A stretch of DNA of 64,000 nt from Meridianimarinicoccus sp. MJW13 (lineage in GTDB: Bacteria > Pseudomonadota > Alphaproteobacteria > Rhodobacterales > Rhodobacteraceae): assembly GCF_014901205.1 (NCBI RefSeq), contig NZ_JACNMU010000003.1, forward strand, positions 186,001 to 250,000, read 5' to 3'. The notes under the pieces are model-generated. The model was given only the letters and a program-made list of their open reading frames with translations. It ran no database searches and was not told the origin of the DNA. How positions within the stretch are numbered: the first letter of the stretch is position 1; every line of letters begins with the position of its first letter. Made by a program: the position numbers and the translations under genes. Of the stretch, positions 51,323 through 61,462 are shown piece after piece.

Positions 51323-53635
51323 TCACCAGCGCTTCAGGCGAAGCCCGCGCAGCCCCCTCTGGCTGCTGCTACGCGCGTCCGCAAACCCCCTTTGCCGCAT
51401 TTCCTTGATGAGGCTGCGCTGGGTCCAGGCACCGAGGCCCTGGGCATCGATCCACTGGTTGAAGCGCAATACCAGGTCCTCCGCGGCGACAAATGCGTGT
51501 GGATCGGGTTGGGTCTCGTCCTGCAGGAACTGACCCAGCGTGTCTTCCTCATCGAAATACGCCGTCGATGCTGCTGCAATGGAGGGCGGCACATCGAGCC
51601 CGCCCTCCTGCCAGGCCAGCGCGCCGTCGATGCACCAGCGCAGGATCGCCGGACTTTCTGCCCTCAGCTTGTCTGGCAGGCCGCGGTCACGGCGTTCGGC
51701 CGGGATGGTCACCGCGAAGGGCACCAGGACCACCCGGCTGCGGATTGCCTCATCCACGCCGCGGAACGACGGCTGGGTATTGCCCGCAATCATCAGCGTC
51801 ATCTGCGGATCAAAGTCGAAGAAATCCTGGCGCATGAAGCGCGCCGTCATCCGGTCGCCGCCGGTCAGGTCCTTGATCGTGGCCTCATCCCAGGTCTTGC
51901 CGCGCGGCAACTCGGACGCGATGGCCAGCCGCGCGCCGTGCAGACCCGCGATATCGGTCGGATGCCGCTCGGTCTGCGCATTCAGGAACGTCGTGGCGGC
52001 GACCCGGCGTCCATAAGCGCCCCAGATATCAAGCAGGGTGTTGAGGAACACAGACTTGCCGTTGCGGCCGGACCCGTGAAGAAACAGCAGCTTGTGTTCC
52101 TCGGTCGATCCGGTGAGCGCATAGCCTGCGGCCCTTTGCAGGAACCCGATCGTTGCTTTGTCCCCATCGAACACATCTGACAGGAAGCGCAGCCAGAGCC
52201 CTGGCGAGACGCCTGGATCCGCCGGTGCACAGGTTGTCAGCCGACTGATCATGTCCTCACGGCAAGCAGGCCGCAACGCGCCGGTGCGCAGGTCGACGGT
52301 GCCGCCGGGTGTGCCGATGAGGTATCGATCCGCGTCAAACATCTCGTGGGTTGCCGCTGACGCTGGATTGGCCCGGGCGAGGCTGGAGACCGCCGCAATG
52401 GTGGCACTGCTCCTGAGTGTCCTTGCCTGCTCTCGCGCCCAGGTTTCCAACTTGCGCGCCTCCCGATCGTGTCCATGGCCACCCGACACGCGGGCCCTGC
52501 GATGCGCCCAGTCTCCCAGTTCCGAGGCCCGCATCCGCAAAAAGGCGCGCGTGCGGGACAAGTGGTCCAGCGTACCGTCCCGCTGCCAGCAGGTACCGGT
52601 CCAGAACAGCCAGGTCCCCCAGGGGGCAACATGCCGGGCGTTGTTGTCCCAGCTGCGGCGGCCGAGGTCGAGCGCAAGATGGTCGTGCGACAGGTCCGGC
52701 GGATCCTCCGCAACCCCGCATTGCGGCGCGCGCGACGGCTGGCCAGCACCATGGCGCCGGGCAATACCGGCAAGATCCGCGCCGTTCTGACCGGCACGAT
52801 GCGCGATCGAGCGAACCGTCACGCCGCCGCCGGATGTGAAGCCTTGCCACTTGGCGGCCGTCTCTCCGGGCCTGAAGCTGGCACCGCGCGATGACCAGGC
52901 CTCGGCAATGGCAAGGCCTTCGTCGCGGCCATCGAAGTTGTCATGCAGGGCCTGCAGAACTTCGATCCACGCATCGTAGCCGTCCGCGTCAGGGTCGATC
53001 CAGGTCAGCAAGTCTTCAACCTCGGCGGTGGAGGCCCGATCGGAAACATCAATTCCCGGGGTCAGGATCGACGCGACTGTGCCCCGCCCCAACGCCGGTC
53101 CCGCGCCATGATCGGTCTTTGTCGGGAGCCACTCTGGACCATCTGCCGGAGCGTGCTGGGTTTCGAACCGATACATCCCGCCTTCAAAGGTCGAGGGTTC
53201 GAGCAGAATGTAACCCTTGTGCTTGATATCCACACCCGGACAGAGGGTGCCCGGATAGCTGACGCCGGGCGGCGCCCGGAAAATATAGTGCTTGCCGCCA
53301 CGGGCACTGTCCTGCACCAGCGTCGACGGAAGATCCCGCCCCCGGATGAAGGCCTGCCATTCGCAGCCGGGCTTGTAGGTATCCGCGTCGACCACCACCA
53401 GACCCGAAGCCGCAAGATGAAGGCCAATGTTGGCGTCCGGCCAACGGGTCCACCAGGTGCGAACGACCTCGGGGTCGCTCGATGCGCCGTTGTGACCCTC
53501 GCTCAGAAGATGGGTTGAGGCACCGGTCGCATCACGGCCCTTCGTCCCGCGTCGCAGCGGGAACACATGCCAGCCGCGACCGGCATGGGACAGCGCCGCT
53601 TCCAGAAGCGACGGGTTTGTTGGCAGGGCGGTCAT
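51323..53635 (-). CDS. phage/plasmid primase-helicase, P4/D5 family
   Basis: 770 aa from ATG 53635, which has GAAGGAGG upstream and overlaps the preceding stop (ATGA). Prim-pol domain (1-190): GWHVFPLRRGTKGRDA, VVDADTYKPG, GGKHYIFRAPPG. A PriCT-like middle precedes the D5 N and SF3 helicase domains: Walker A GSGRNGKSVFLNTLL near residue 522, ELPRGKTWDEATIKDLTGGD, and MIAGNTQPSFRGVDEAI as motif C/sensor. It primes and unwinds for phage or satellite replication. Length is typical and it appears intact. Confidence 0.93.
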   Translation of the reverse strand: MTALPTNPSLLEAALSHAGRGWHVFPLRRGTKGRDATGASTHLLSEGHNGASSDPEVVRTWWTRWPDANIGLHLAASGLVVVDADTYKPGCEWQAFIRGRDLPSTLVQDSARGGKHYIFRAPPGVSYPGTLCPGVDIKHKGYILLEPSTFEGGMYRFETQHAPADGPEWLPTKTDHGAGPALGRGTVASILTPGIDVSDRASTAEVEDLLTWIDPDADGYDAWIEVLQALHDNFDGRDEGLAIAEAWSSRGASFRPGETAAKWQGFTSGGGVTVRSIAHRAGQNGADLAGIARRHGAGQPSRAPQCGVAEDPPDLSHDHLALDLGRRSWDNNARHVAPWGTWLFWTGTCWQRDGTLDHLSRTRAFLRMRASELGDWAHRRARVSGGHGHDREARKLETWAREQARTLRSSATIAAVSSLARANPASAATHEMFDADRYLIGTPGGTVDLRTGALRPACREDMISRLTTCAPADPGVSPGLWLRFLSDVFDGDKATIGFLQRAAGYALTGSTEEHKLLFLHGSGRNGKSVFLNTLLDIWGAYGRRVAATTFLNAQTERHPTDIAGLHGARLAIASELPRGKTWDEATIKDLTGGDRMTARFMRQDFFDFDPQMTLMIAGNTQPSFRGVDEAIRSRVVLVPFAVTIPAERRDRGLPDKLRAESPAILRWCIDGALAWQEGGLDVPPSIAAASTAYFDEEDTLGQFLQDETQPDPHAFVAAEDLVLRFNQWIDAQGLGAWTQRSLIKEMRQRGFADARSSSQRGLRGLRLKRW

Positions 53636-53862
53636 TGCGGACCTCCTTCCGGCAGGCTGGACAGCCGCTGCGCACACGCCCCATGCCGCTGATGCCGTTC
53701 GAAGGCCTCGACGTCGGCCAGGCGGTAACGGATCGAATTGCCGATCACGTACCAGGGGGGTCCGCAGTTCTCCGCCCGCCACCGTTCCAGCGTGCGGCCA
53801 CTGAGGCTCCAGCGCGCTTCGAGATCTCGTTGCCTGAGATAGACCTGCGTTGCTTCAGTCAT
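53632..53862 (-). CDS. AlpA/excisionase-type HTH protein
   Basis: 76 aa from ATG 53862, with GGGAGGG upstream. MerR-like winged HTH (YLRQRDLEARWSLSGRTLERW, then GNSIRYRLADVEAFE) of the AlpA/excisionase class. Overlaps the primase start and the upstream 64-aa ORF. Likely a directionality factor or early regulator. Confidence 0.8.
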   Translation of the reverse strand: MTEATQVYLRQRDLEARWSLSGRTLERWRAENCGPPWYVIGNSIRYRLADVEAFERHQRHGACAQRLSSLPEGGPQ

Positions 53863-54049
53863 CTGTCCCTCCCACATTCCCGGAAGGCACCTGCCGGTAA
53901 AACACCATGTAGAGGGGCTGGCCGTCGTCGGTGCGCCCGCCATCCTCGATCAGGTAGCAGCGGCCTTCCTCCAGCAGCATCCCCAGATCCCAGGCGCCAT
54001 AGAGCCCGGGCACGCGTTCGAAGTCATCCTCGATGATCCGGATATCCAT
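53855..54049 (-). CDS. 64-aa hypothetical protein
   Basis: Acidic protein beginning MDIRIIEDDFERVPGLYGAW, containing GDxGMLLEEGRCYLIEDGG-like segments and YMVFYRQVPSG. It overlaps the excisionase-type gene by eight bases, so it is in the same early operon. No family is recognised. Confidence 0.55.
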   Translation of the reverse strand: MDIRIIEDDFERVPGLYGAWDLGMLLEEGRCYLIEDGGRTDDGQPLYMVFYRQVPSGNVGGTDD

Positions 54050-54126
54050 TGATCCGCTCCTGCTTTCGCGCGCCAGACTGCGCGCTCAACAGGGAAAAGC
54101 CGCTGTGCTCCGCAGAATGGGACATC

Positions 54127-54831
54127 TCACCCGGACATTGTCTTCAGCCGTGCGATTGCGCGCTGGCATCTCTTGCGCGCCGCGTCATGGCTGATGCCAA
54201 GACATTCGGCGGCGTCTTTCTGGCTCCAGCCGCACAGGTGAACCGCGGCCAGAAGCGCGCCATCCTCACCGAGCGTCATCATCATCCGGGCGACGAGACG
54301 GTCATCTTCCTGCGCGACCGACGCTTCAAGGCCATGCGCCACGGCCCCGAGTTCCGCGGCCCGCAGTCTCGCGGCCTGCTCAAGGATGAGGTCGCGGCGC
54401 AGATCACGGTCGGTGTTGCGCAGAAGCGTTGCCGCGACGCGCTGCACGCGATCCACCCGGGCTCCGCGGATACCGAGCGACAGCCGCCCGACAAGGTCGG
54501 CTTCCAATGTCTGGATGTCAGCCCCGGAAATCGGGCGAAGCCGCCGTCGGATCGTCGTCAGGCCGGGCCAGAGCGCGAGGATCAGAAGCTCCACCGCCAG
54601 GGTGCTGCGGGGTCCCTCCCCGGTGGCCATGGCAAGAAGGACACGCAGAACGGTGTTCTTCGCGTCGGGCGCCTCGCGGCGATCATGCAACCATCCGCAC
54701 AGATGACCCGGGTCGCGAAACCCGGCCGTCGCGACGTCCGAGGTCATGATGGCGTTGAAGGGATCGCGGTTGGAATGCCGGGTTACGGACCGAACGAGCT
54801 GCGCGTGAAGCGCGGACCAGTTTGAATGCAA
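54127..54831 (-). CDS. sigma-70 region 4-like / HTH protein
   Basis: About 234 aa from a TTG at 54831; ATG 54747 is an alternative. The C-terminal 40 residues (LCGWSQKDAAECLGISHDAA, RKRCQRAIARL) match a sigma region 4 HTH. The rest is helical with two HDRR/LLRNTDRDLRRD basic helices. Region 2 motifs are not evident, so it may be a phage transcription regulator rather than a true sigma factor. Confidence 0.55.
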   Translation of the reverse strand: MHSNWSALHAQLVRSVTRHSNRDPFNAIMTSDVATAGFRDPGHLCGWLHDRREAPDAKNTVLRVLLAMATGEGPRSTLAVELLILALWPGLTTIRRRLRPISGADIQTLEADLVGRLSLGIRGARVDRVQRVAATLLRNTDRDLRRDLILEQAARLRAAELGAVAHGLEASVAQEDDRLVARMMMTLGEDGALLAAVHLCGWSQKDAAECLGISHDAARKRCQRAIARLKTMSG

Positions 54832-54928
54832 GAGATGCCTGGGCTGGGGCCGGGCATCTCGCGCCTCTCATCGGGCCTTGGTTCGGGCGTCGTGCGCCTC
54901 TGGGAACTGTCTGGAAGGTGGAACGCAG

Positions 54929-55168
54929 TCAGGCCGCCGTGCTGGCCTTGGCCCTGTTGAGCGTGCCGCACTTCTTGCAGGTCGCCGCCGCAGGCAGGCT
55001 TGCCACGTACTCGTGCCGGCGTTCGAACCGGACGTGAACATCTTGCCCATGGATCCGGCCCAGCAGACTGCCGCAGCAGCTGCAGGTCCAGTCCAGACCA
55101 GGCGACCGCGGCTGCCGGCGCTGGATCGGGGTGCTCTTGTGGGTGGTAATCTGGTGATTGCGTGCCAT
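54929..55168 (-). CDS. zinc-ribbon small protein
   Basis: 79 aa. Cys-Ser-Cys-Cys in DWTCSCCGSLLG and CKKCGTLNRA form a four-cysteine zinc ribbon with about 40 residues between knuckles. It lies in the phage early region between the sigma-like gene and the 717-aa gene. Possibly DNA-binding; role unknown. Confidence 0.6.
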   Translation of the reverse strand: MARNHQITTHKSTPIQRRQPRSPGLDWTCSCCGSLLGRIHGQDVHVRFERRHEYVASLPAAATCKKCGTLNRAKASTAA

Positions 55169-55246
55169 GTCGGCCTCCGTCGATGTTACGGAGATTCGTA
55201 TGGCGCACCGGTTTCAAGATGGGCGAGCCGGCCCATCAAGATGGGG

Positions 55247-57397
55247 TCAAGATGGGACCTGGATGGCAAGGGCCCAGTGGGACTGGCAAGGCCGGGTGAT
55301 GTAGGTTCCCTGTATATGGGTTTTCCACTCCGCCCCGAACGCCGCGCCGAGCTGGGATGCCCCGGAATAGTCGAGCAGATCCCTGGTCTTGACCATCTTC
55401 TCGCCGTTACGATGGGCCTGGAAAAGCCGCTCGACGATCCGGACCCGCTTCGCGCCAATGATCGTCCATACCGGGCGTTCCGGCAGGAAAAGCTCGGCCT
55501 TGTCATCGCCTAGCCGCTCGAAGGAAACTTCCACGCCGGCAATGGCGCCTGCATGACGGGCCCGCCAGGCATTCACGAGGGACATCCGGGTCAGCGCACC
55601 TTGCTCCAACAGGCTGTCGAGGCTGACGACCACATGCGTCCCGAGATGGTTCAGAGGCTTTGCACCCGGCACCAGCACGATGCCACCAGACAGATCAGGC
55701 GCCGCCCGGACAATGTCCTGGACCGTCCGAAGCGCCCGGGTGTCCGAAAGCCTGGAGGCGAGGAATATCGGTCGCTCCGCGCCCTCCAGGCTTGCCTTTC
55801 CAAGATACTGAACGCGTGCCTCAAGGGCCTCGGCGCGCCCGGAAATCTCGACATCCTTCAACGCGTCCAGGAGGGTCTGAACAACGAATTCCCGCCGGAT
55901 CGACCATCGGGAGACTTCGTCGAGCGCCAATGTCCGATCGACATCCCCGTCGTGCAGGGACAGGTCGGCCGTTCTCCTGTTGAGGTCCGGAAGGACAGTC
56001 GCGTCCAGAGGGCCCATGTCCTCATCGTCAATGACAATGGTTTCGATGATCTGCTGACGGCCAAGGAAACCTGTTTGCGTCAGTTGCGCAACATCTGCCT
56101 TGATCTCCGTGAGCTCGGGACCGGAGATCTCATCCTCGGGATGATCGAGCAGTCGCAGCAGGATCGGGAGAAGTTCCCTGCGTTCCTCGGTGTTGACGTT
56201 CCGGGTCGTTCTGACGACCCCCCAGGCTTCGAGCAGTTCAAATCCGACGGCCCGCAAGTCCGGGTCGGTCTGGGACTGAAGTGTCGAGCTGTTGTGATTG
56301 GTGATCCGGAACCGAAGATTCCGCGCATGACCGCCATGAACCTGGACACGCAGGAAAAGCTCCACGTCGCAGACAAAGCCGCGGCCATGGCGATCCTGAA
56401 GTGACCCGAGAACGTCCCGGCGAAGCGCCTCGATGTCTTCACCCGGTGTGACGGTCAGCGTGATCTTTCGATCATAGCTGCCCAGTGCGATGCGCACCTC
56501 GGTGACCTCTGCCGACCGGATCCGGTCCTGCAAATGTTGGGGCACGTCCACTTTCAACTTTCCCCGGAACATCGAAAGGTCGTAACTTCTCTGTCGCAAT
56601 GGGCGCTTTGACAGATCCTCGCCCAGTATCTCCCGGGCGAAGGATGTCGCGACAATCTTGCGATCAGCCCATTGTCGGCCGCAGACCTCGATCCGGCCAA
56701 CGTCGGGCAAGTAGACGAGGATCAACTCGTTTGCAGGTCTGTATTGAACCATCCCGATCGAACGGTCCGGCTCGAAGGTCTTCGGGCTCGCCCGCGCGCC
56801 GGCAGCCGTCACGGCAATCATGATCTGGCGCGGCGAGGCCGCGCGCTGGGGAAGTTCGACAGCGTCCGCCCGACATCCATGCGCAAGAGCGAGCCGGGCG
56901 GCTATTTCCGATGCGAAGGCCTCCTCGTCAAACCCATCGAGATCAAGGGGACGGGGCGACTGAACCTCATAGCCCTCGAACACACGGTCATTGTCCCGAA
57001 AGCTCCGGACCTGCATTGCCCGCTCCGTGGCGACGAAGAGCTCCGGCATCATGTGATAGGACCAGAGCGCCCGCATGAGAGCGCCTGGCTGCTCCGACAA
57101 CGCGTCGAGACAATCGAATTGACGGCTTTCGGCGAGTCTGAGCTGCAGCGCATCCGCGCGTGTCCCGGCCACCTGGACGATCCGAACAGCCTGGCGTTCG
57201 ATCGCATGCAGATCGTCGATCGGGAGCTTCGCCAGATGCTCGCGCTGGCCCCCTGCATCCGGACCATACATCAGGGCGTCTGCTGCGATGAGGTCCGAGA
57301 TCTGCTTCGCGCGCAGAAACCCCAGCATCTGATCCGGCGGGGCCTCGTTGAGGAGGCGCGAGAGTTGGGGCGCGCCGACAATTCTTGGTTTTGCCAT
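55247..57397 (-). CDS. large hypothetical prophage protein (about 716 aa)
   Basis: From ATG 57397 (MAKPRIVGAPQLSRLLNEAP), with AAAGGAG upstream. I recognise no family. Visible parts: a helical N-terminus (EHLAKLPIDDLHAIERQAVRIVQ), a beta-rich middle (KVDVPQHLQDRIRS; EVRIALGSYDRKITLTV), and a C-terminal winged-helix-like segment (AKRVRIVERLFQAHRNGEKM; TRDLLDYSGASQLGAAFG). No nuclease, helicase or nucleotide-binding motif is seen. It is the first gene of the minus-strand phage early region, divergent from the recombinase module. Confidence 0.6.
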   Translation of the reverse strand: MAKPRIVGAPQLSRLLNEAPPDQMLGFLRAKQISDLIAADALMYGPDAGGQREHLAKLPIDDLHAIERQAVRIVQVAGTRADALQLRLAESRQFDCLDALSEQPGALMRALWSYHMMPELFVATERAMQVRSFRDNDRVFEGYEVQSPRPLDLDGFDEEAFASEIAARLALAHGCRADAVELPQRAASPRQIMIAVTAAGARASPKTFEPDRSIGMVQYRPANELILVYLPDVGRIEVCGRQWADRKIVATSFAREILGEDLSKRPLRQRSYDLSMFRGKLKVDVPQHLQDRIRSAEVTEVRIALGSYDRKITLTVTPGEDIEALRRDVLGSLQDRHGRGFVCDVELFLRVQVHGGHARNLRFRITNHNSSTLQSQTDPDLRAVGFELLEAWGVVRTTRNVNTEERRELLPILLRLLDHPEDEISGPELTEIKADVAQLTQTGFLGRQQIIETIVIDDEDMGPLDATVLPDLNRRTADLSLHDGDVDRTLALDEVSRWSIRREFVVQTLLDALKDVEISGRAEALEARVQYLGKASLEGAERPIFLASRLSDTRALRTVQDIVRAAPDLSGGIVLVPGAKPLNHLGTHVVVSLDSLLEQGALTRMSLVNAWRARHAGAIAGVEVSFERLGDDKAELFLPERPVWTIIGAKRVRIVERLFQAHRNGEKMVKTRDLLDYSGASQLGAAFGAEWKTHIQGTYITRPCQSHWALAIQVPS

Positions 57398-57527
57398 TTT
57401 GGCTCCTTTATCCGGGGCGATTGCACGATCGACCGCAGATTGCCTCAAGTCAGGAATTCCCACCCCGGATGTCCCAATCCGGCGAACCGACCGGCTTTTC
57501 CTCTTCAGAACATGTTGGAGAACCCCA

Positions 57528-57726
57528 TGGCCGGATCGAACCCCCTGCCCCCGGATCGAATGACACCCATCGAACGCCGCGCCGCATTGTGCCGGCTTCT
57601 GGCGATGGGGCTCGTGCGCCTGAGAGCATGCCAGTCAAGCAAACACTCTGCCCCGCATGGAGAAAGGTCCCTACACTCTCCGCCCGACCCATGGCGTCAT
57701 GCACCTCCAACGCACCGGAGAACCCC

Positions 57727-57730
<4 letters not shown>
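57528..57730 (+). CDS. 67-aa protein of the recombinase module
   Basis: MAGSNPLPPDRMTPIERRAA begins it, with GGAG six bases before the ATG. It overlaps DUF2924 (ATGA). Similar short ORFs (MTPxERRxALCRLLAxGLVRLRA) sit ahead of DUF2924-recombinase pairs in Rhodobacteraceae, as I recall. Function unknown. Confidence 0.55.
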
Positions 57731-58259
<529 letters not shown>

Positions 58260-58263
<4 letters not shown>

Positions 58264-59570
58264 CCAAACCCGTCGTCCGGAAACTGCGCTGCGCCGTCTA
58301 CACCCGGAAATCCTCCGAGGAAGGTCTCGAGCAGGAGTTCAACTCCCTCGATGCCCAGCGGGAGGCCTGCGAGGCCTATGTCGCCAGCCAGCGCTCCGAG
58401 GGCTGGGTGCTGGTCCGCGATCTCTACGATGACGGCGGCATCTCCGGCGGCACGCTGGAGCGCCCCGCCCTGCAACGCCTGCTCGCGGATGTCGAGGACG
58501 GGCTGGTCGACGTGGTCGTCGTCTACAAGATCGACCGCCTGTCGCGCGCGCTGATGGATTTTTCCAGGCTGGTCGAGGTGTTCGACCGCAACGGCGTGAC
58601 CTTCGTCTCGGTCACGCAGAGCTTCAACACCACCACCTCCATGGGGCGGCTGACGCTGAACATCCTGCTGTCCTTCGCCCAGTTCGAGCGCGAGGTCACG
58701 GCGGAACGCATCCGCGACAAGGTCCGTGCCAGCCGGATGAAGGGCATGTGGATGGGCGGGGTGCCGCCCTACGGCTACCGCGTCGAGAACCGGAAGCTGC
58801 AGATCGACGATGATCGCGCGGAGCATGTCCGCTGGATCTTCGACCGGTTCCTCGAGATCGGCTCGGGCACGGAACTGGCGCGGGACCTGGCGGCGCGCGA
58901 CATCCGCACCCCGAAAGGAAACCGGATCGACAGGAAATACCTCTACCGGATGCTGAACAACCGCGCCTACATCGGCGAAGCGGTCCACAAGGGCGAAAGC
59001 TATCCCGGCGAGCACGATGCCATCATCGACAGGGATGTCTGGGACCGGGTCCATACAATCCTCCAGGAGAGCCCCCGAAAACGTGCCGCCCGCACCCGCG
59101 CCGAGACGCCTGCGCTGCTGAAAGGTCTTCTGTATGGCCCCGATGGCGCGGCCTTCTCGCCGACGCACACGCGCAAGGGCGGCAAGCTCTATCGGTACTA
59201 TGTCAGCCAGACGGTCTTGAAACACGGTGCAGGGTCCTGTCCCGTAGGGCGCGTCCCAGCAGGTGAAATCGAGGCCGCCGTCATCGACCAACTCCGCGCC
59301 GTGTTCCGCCAACCCGAAATCGTGGCCGGAACATGGAAAGCGGCACGCACGCAGGATGACGAGATCACCGAGGCCGACGCCCATGACGCGCTGATCCGCC
59401 TTGATCCGCTCTGGGACGAACTCTTCCCCGCCGAGCAGGCCCGCATCGCGTCGTTGTTGGTCGAGCGCGTGGACATCGGCACGGACGGGCTCAATGTCCG
59501 GCTACGCGTCGACGGCCTCAGTGGCCTTGCACGCGAGATGCTTGCAGGCGGCATCGAGGCGGCTGCGTAA
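58260..59570 (+). CDS. large serine recombinase
   Basis: 436 aa. Catalytic domain: CAVYTRKSSEEGLEQEFNSL with the nucleophilic Ser, VYKIDRLSRALMDFS, and FAQFEREVTAERIRDK (E helix). The recombinase domain is MGGVPPYGYRVENRKLQIDD. Two later segments with Cys (HGAGSCPVGRVPAG) suggest a degenerate zinc ribbon. Shorter than phage integrases (about 500-600 aa). An IS110 element starts just downstream, separating it from its usual partner gene at 60982. It could integrate or excise the element. Confidence 0.9.
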
Positions 59571-59578
59571 TGGGTAAG

Positions 59579-60757
59579 TCAAGCAGCATTTCGCTTCGGA
59601 TCGAACACCTCGCGCCTTTGCAGCATGGTCCACAGCACATTGACGCGTCGGCGTGCGAGGGCGATGAGGGCTTGGGTGTGGTGTTTTCCCTCGCGACGCT
59701 TGCGGTCGTAGAAGGCTTTGGACAGCGGGTCTTTTTGGGTCACGGCGCAGAACGCGCTTTGGTAGAAAACCCTCTTGAGCACCTTGTCACCGCCATAGGC
59801 GCGCCGCCAGCCCGCACGTTTGCCCGATTGGCGTTGGACTGGCGCCAGTCCAGCCGCCGCGGCAAGCGCGTCCGCCGAGGAGAAGCGCCCGATGTTGCCG
59901 ATCGCGGCCAGAAATTCTGCCGTCAGCACCACCCCCATCCCCGGCAACGAACGGATGAGGGCGGCGTCAGGGTGGTCGCTGAGAATGCCTTCGAGGTCTT
60001 TTTCGATACGGGCGATCTTTTGTCGGGCCTCCAGGGCTTCCGCTGCCAGCTCGCGGATCAACTCGGCTGTGGCCGCTTCGCCAGGAACGATGATGGTTTG
60101 CGTCCCGGCGCAGTCCAAGGCACGCCGGGCCAGAGTCGCGCCGCCATGCAGGTGCGGAGTTTTCTTCAGATGCGCCACGATCCGCGCCTGCCCTGCGCGC
60201 CGGATCTCGGCCGGCGTCACATAGCGGGTGAGCAGCGCCAGAGGCCCCTTGCAGCACAGGTCGAACGCCTGTTCCAGGCCGGGGTGAATGCCGCACAAGA
60301 GCCCGCGAATTCGGGCGATGCGGCGCACCTGGTCCTGCATCAGATCGCGCCTGCGCCCCACCTTGAGGCGCAGCGCGACGCGGGTGTCGTCATCAGCCAG
60401 AACCGGGCGAAGATCACGTGTGCGCACCAGCTCCGCGATGGTACGGGCATCGCGAGGATCGGACTTGCGCTCACCTCCGGCAAAGCCCTGGCCTGCGCGG
60501 TTCACGGCAATGCCCGGGGTGTGAACCAGGGCAAATCCTTCGGCCAGAAGGCTTGCCTCGATGAAGCGCGCAAACGAACCGACCACGTCGATCCCGATCA
60601 CGACGTCCCCCTTCAGGGCCCGCAGATCAGATATGAACGCATCAATTGCCGCCGGGTTGTTCTCGACCGCGCGGTCGAGAACAACCCCACCTGCGCCGTC
60701 GATACCAACCGCCCAATGCACGACCTTGGCTGCGTCAATTCCAATGCATATCGCCAT
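59579..60757 (-). CDS. IS110-family transposase (DEDD)
   Basis: 392 aa. RuvC-like N-terminus: CIGIDAAKVVHWAVGIDG (first Asp), VVIGIDVVGSFARF (Glu/Asp), and KSDPRDARTIAELVRTRD (DEDD). C-terminal Tnp domain with the catalytic serine segment RSLPGMGVVLTAEFLAAIG and FSSADALAAAAGLAP. It acts with a bridge RNA to choose target and donor DNA. Intact. Confidence 0.94.
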   Translation of the reverse strand: MAICIGIDAAKVVHWAVGIDGAGGVVLDRAVENNPAAIDAFISDLRALKGDVVIGIDVVGSFARFIEASLLAEGFALVHTPGIAVNRAGQGFAGGERKSDPRDARTIAELVRTRDLRPVLADDDTRVALRLKVGRRRDLMQDQVRRIARIRGLLCGIHPGLEQAFDLCCKGPLALLTRYVTPAEIRRAGQARIVAHLKKTPHLHGGATLARRALDCAGTQTIIVPGEAATAELIRELAAEALEARQKIARIEKDLEGILSDHPDAALIRSLPGMGVVLTAEFLAAIGNIGRFSSADALAAAAGLAPVQRQSGKRAGWRRAYGGDKVLKRVFYQSAFCAVTQKDPLSKAFYDRKRREGKHHTQALIALARRRVNVLWTMLQRREVFDPKRNAA

Positions 60758-60890
60758 CTCCCACCCTCTCCAGTGCCTGCTCCGCGCATACCCCGTCGCG
60801 CCTGCATCGCCTTACAAAGCCATCAAGGGCATCGCGTAATCAGCGGTCATTCAGGGGCGGCAGCGAGGGTGGCACAGCGACCTGAGCCAT
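60758..60890 (-). ncRNA. candidate IS110 bridge RNA region
   Basis: In the IS110 subgroup the bridge RNA is encoded in the non-coding DNA upstream of the transposase. This 130-bp segment is the only long non-coding part of the element on that side. I did not determine the loop structures; position is the only evidence. Confidence 0.35.
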
Positions 60891-60904
60891 CAAGGACAGC
60901 CAGC

Positions 60905-60985
60905 ATGACAACCATGCCCTCGCCACCTGCGTACCAACAGCTTCGCACCGTCGATGACGCTATAAAAAGGGGTAAGGCCGCATGA
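60905..60985 (+). CDS. 26-aa ORF preceding the recombinase accessory gene
   Basis: MTTMPSPPAYQQLRTVDDAI to a TGA that overlaps the next ATG (ATGA). The tight overlap suggests translation coupling, perhaps a small partner in the recombinase module. No family. Confidence 0.3.
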   Translation: MTTMPSPPAYQQLRTVDDAIKRGKAA

Positions 60986-61356
60986 CCAGCAGGACACCGA
61001 TCCCGGACACCGTGACGCTGCACATCCCGTTCCGCCTCGTGAAGCGCGGCGGGCGAAAGAAGATGCAACTGCCGGAGGGCGCATCGCAGCAGCCCAGGTC
61101 CGACAATACGCTGATCAAGGCGCTGGCACGAGCGTTCCGATGGAAGCGCATGCTGGAGTCGGGCGCGTTCACGACCATTGCAGAACTGGCGGAATGCGAG
61201 GGGATCGCGCCGTCCTACATGACCCGGGTACTGCGCCTGACGCTGCTTGATCCAGACATCGTTGAGGTAATCCTAGAAGGCACGCAGGGGCCGGAATTGA
61301 CGCTCGCACGGATGTTGGAGCCTTTTCCGGTGGTTTGGAAGGATCAATGGAAGTAG
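60982..61356 (+). CDS. recombinase-associated accessory protein
   Basis: 124 aa: DTVTLHIPFRLVKRGGRKKM, RAFRWKRMLESGAFTTIAEL and CEGIAPSYMTRVLRLTLLDP. An HTH is evident in the last part. This family commonly follows large serine recombinases in alphaproteobacteria; here an IS110 element separates them. Probably a DNA-binding partner. Confidence 0.65.
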   Translation: MTSRTPIPDTVTLHIPFRLVKRGGRKKMQLPEGASQQPRSDNTLIKALARAFRWKRMLESGAFTTIAELAECEGIAPSYMTRVLRLTLLDPDIVEVILEGTQGPELTLARMLEPFPVVWKDQWK

Positions 61357-61462
61357 TTCACAAGTACTCTAGTCATGTCGAGCCGGGGCATTTCTGGGAA
61401 TTGCAATTCTAAGTGCCGACCTTCATTACTGAAAAAAGAGAAAAAATCTCAGGCCCTATCGC

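Larger units (their letters stand above)
59571..60890 (-). mobile_element. IS110-family insertion sequence (approximate limits)
   Basis: Encloses the transposase and its upstream non-coding DNA. IS110 elements lack terminal inverted repeats, so limits are inferred from the serine recombinase stop and the start of the following recombinase-associated gene. It separates the recombinase from that gene. Confidence 0.75.

Noticed and set aside
59570-60985. Plus-strand ORF of 471 codons opposite the IS110 transposase
   Set aside because: Shadow; the minus strand encodes a full DEDD transposase. Only its last 26 codons coincide with a possible small ORF.
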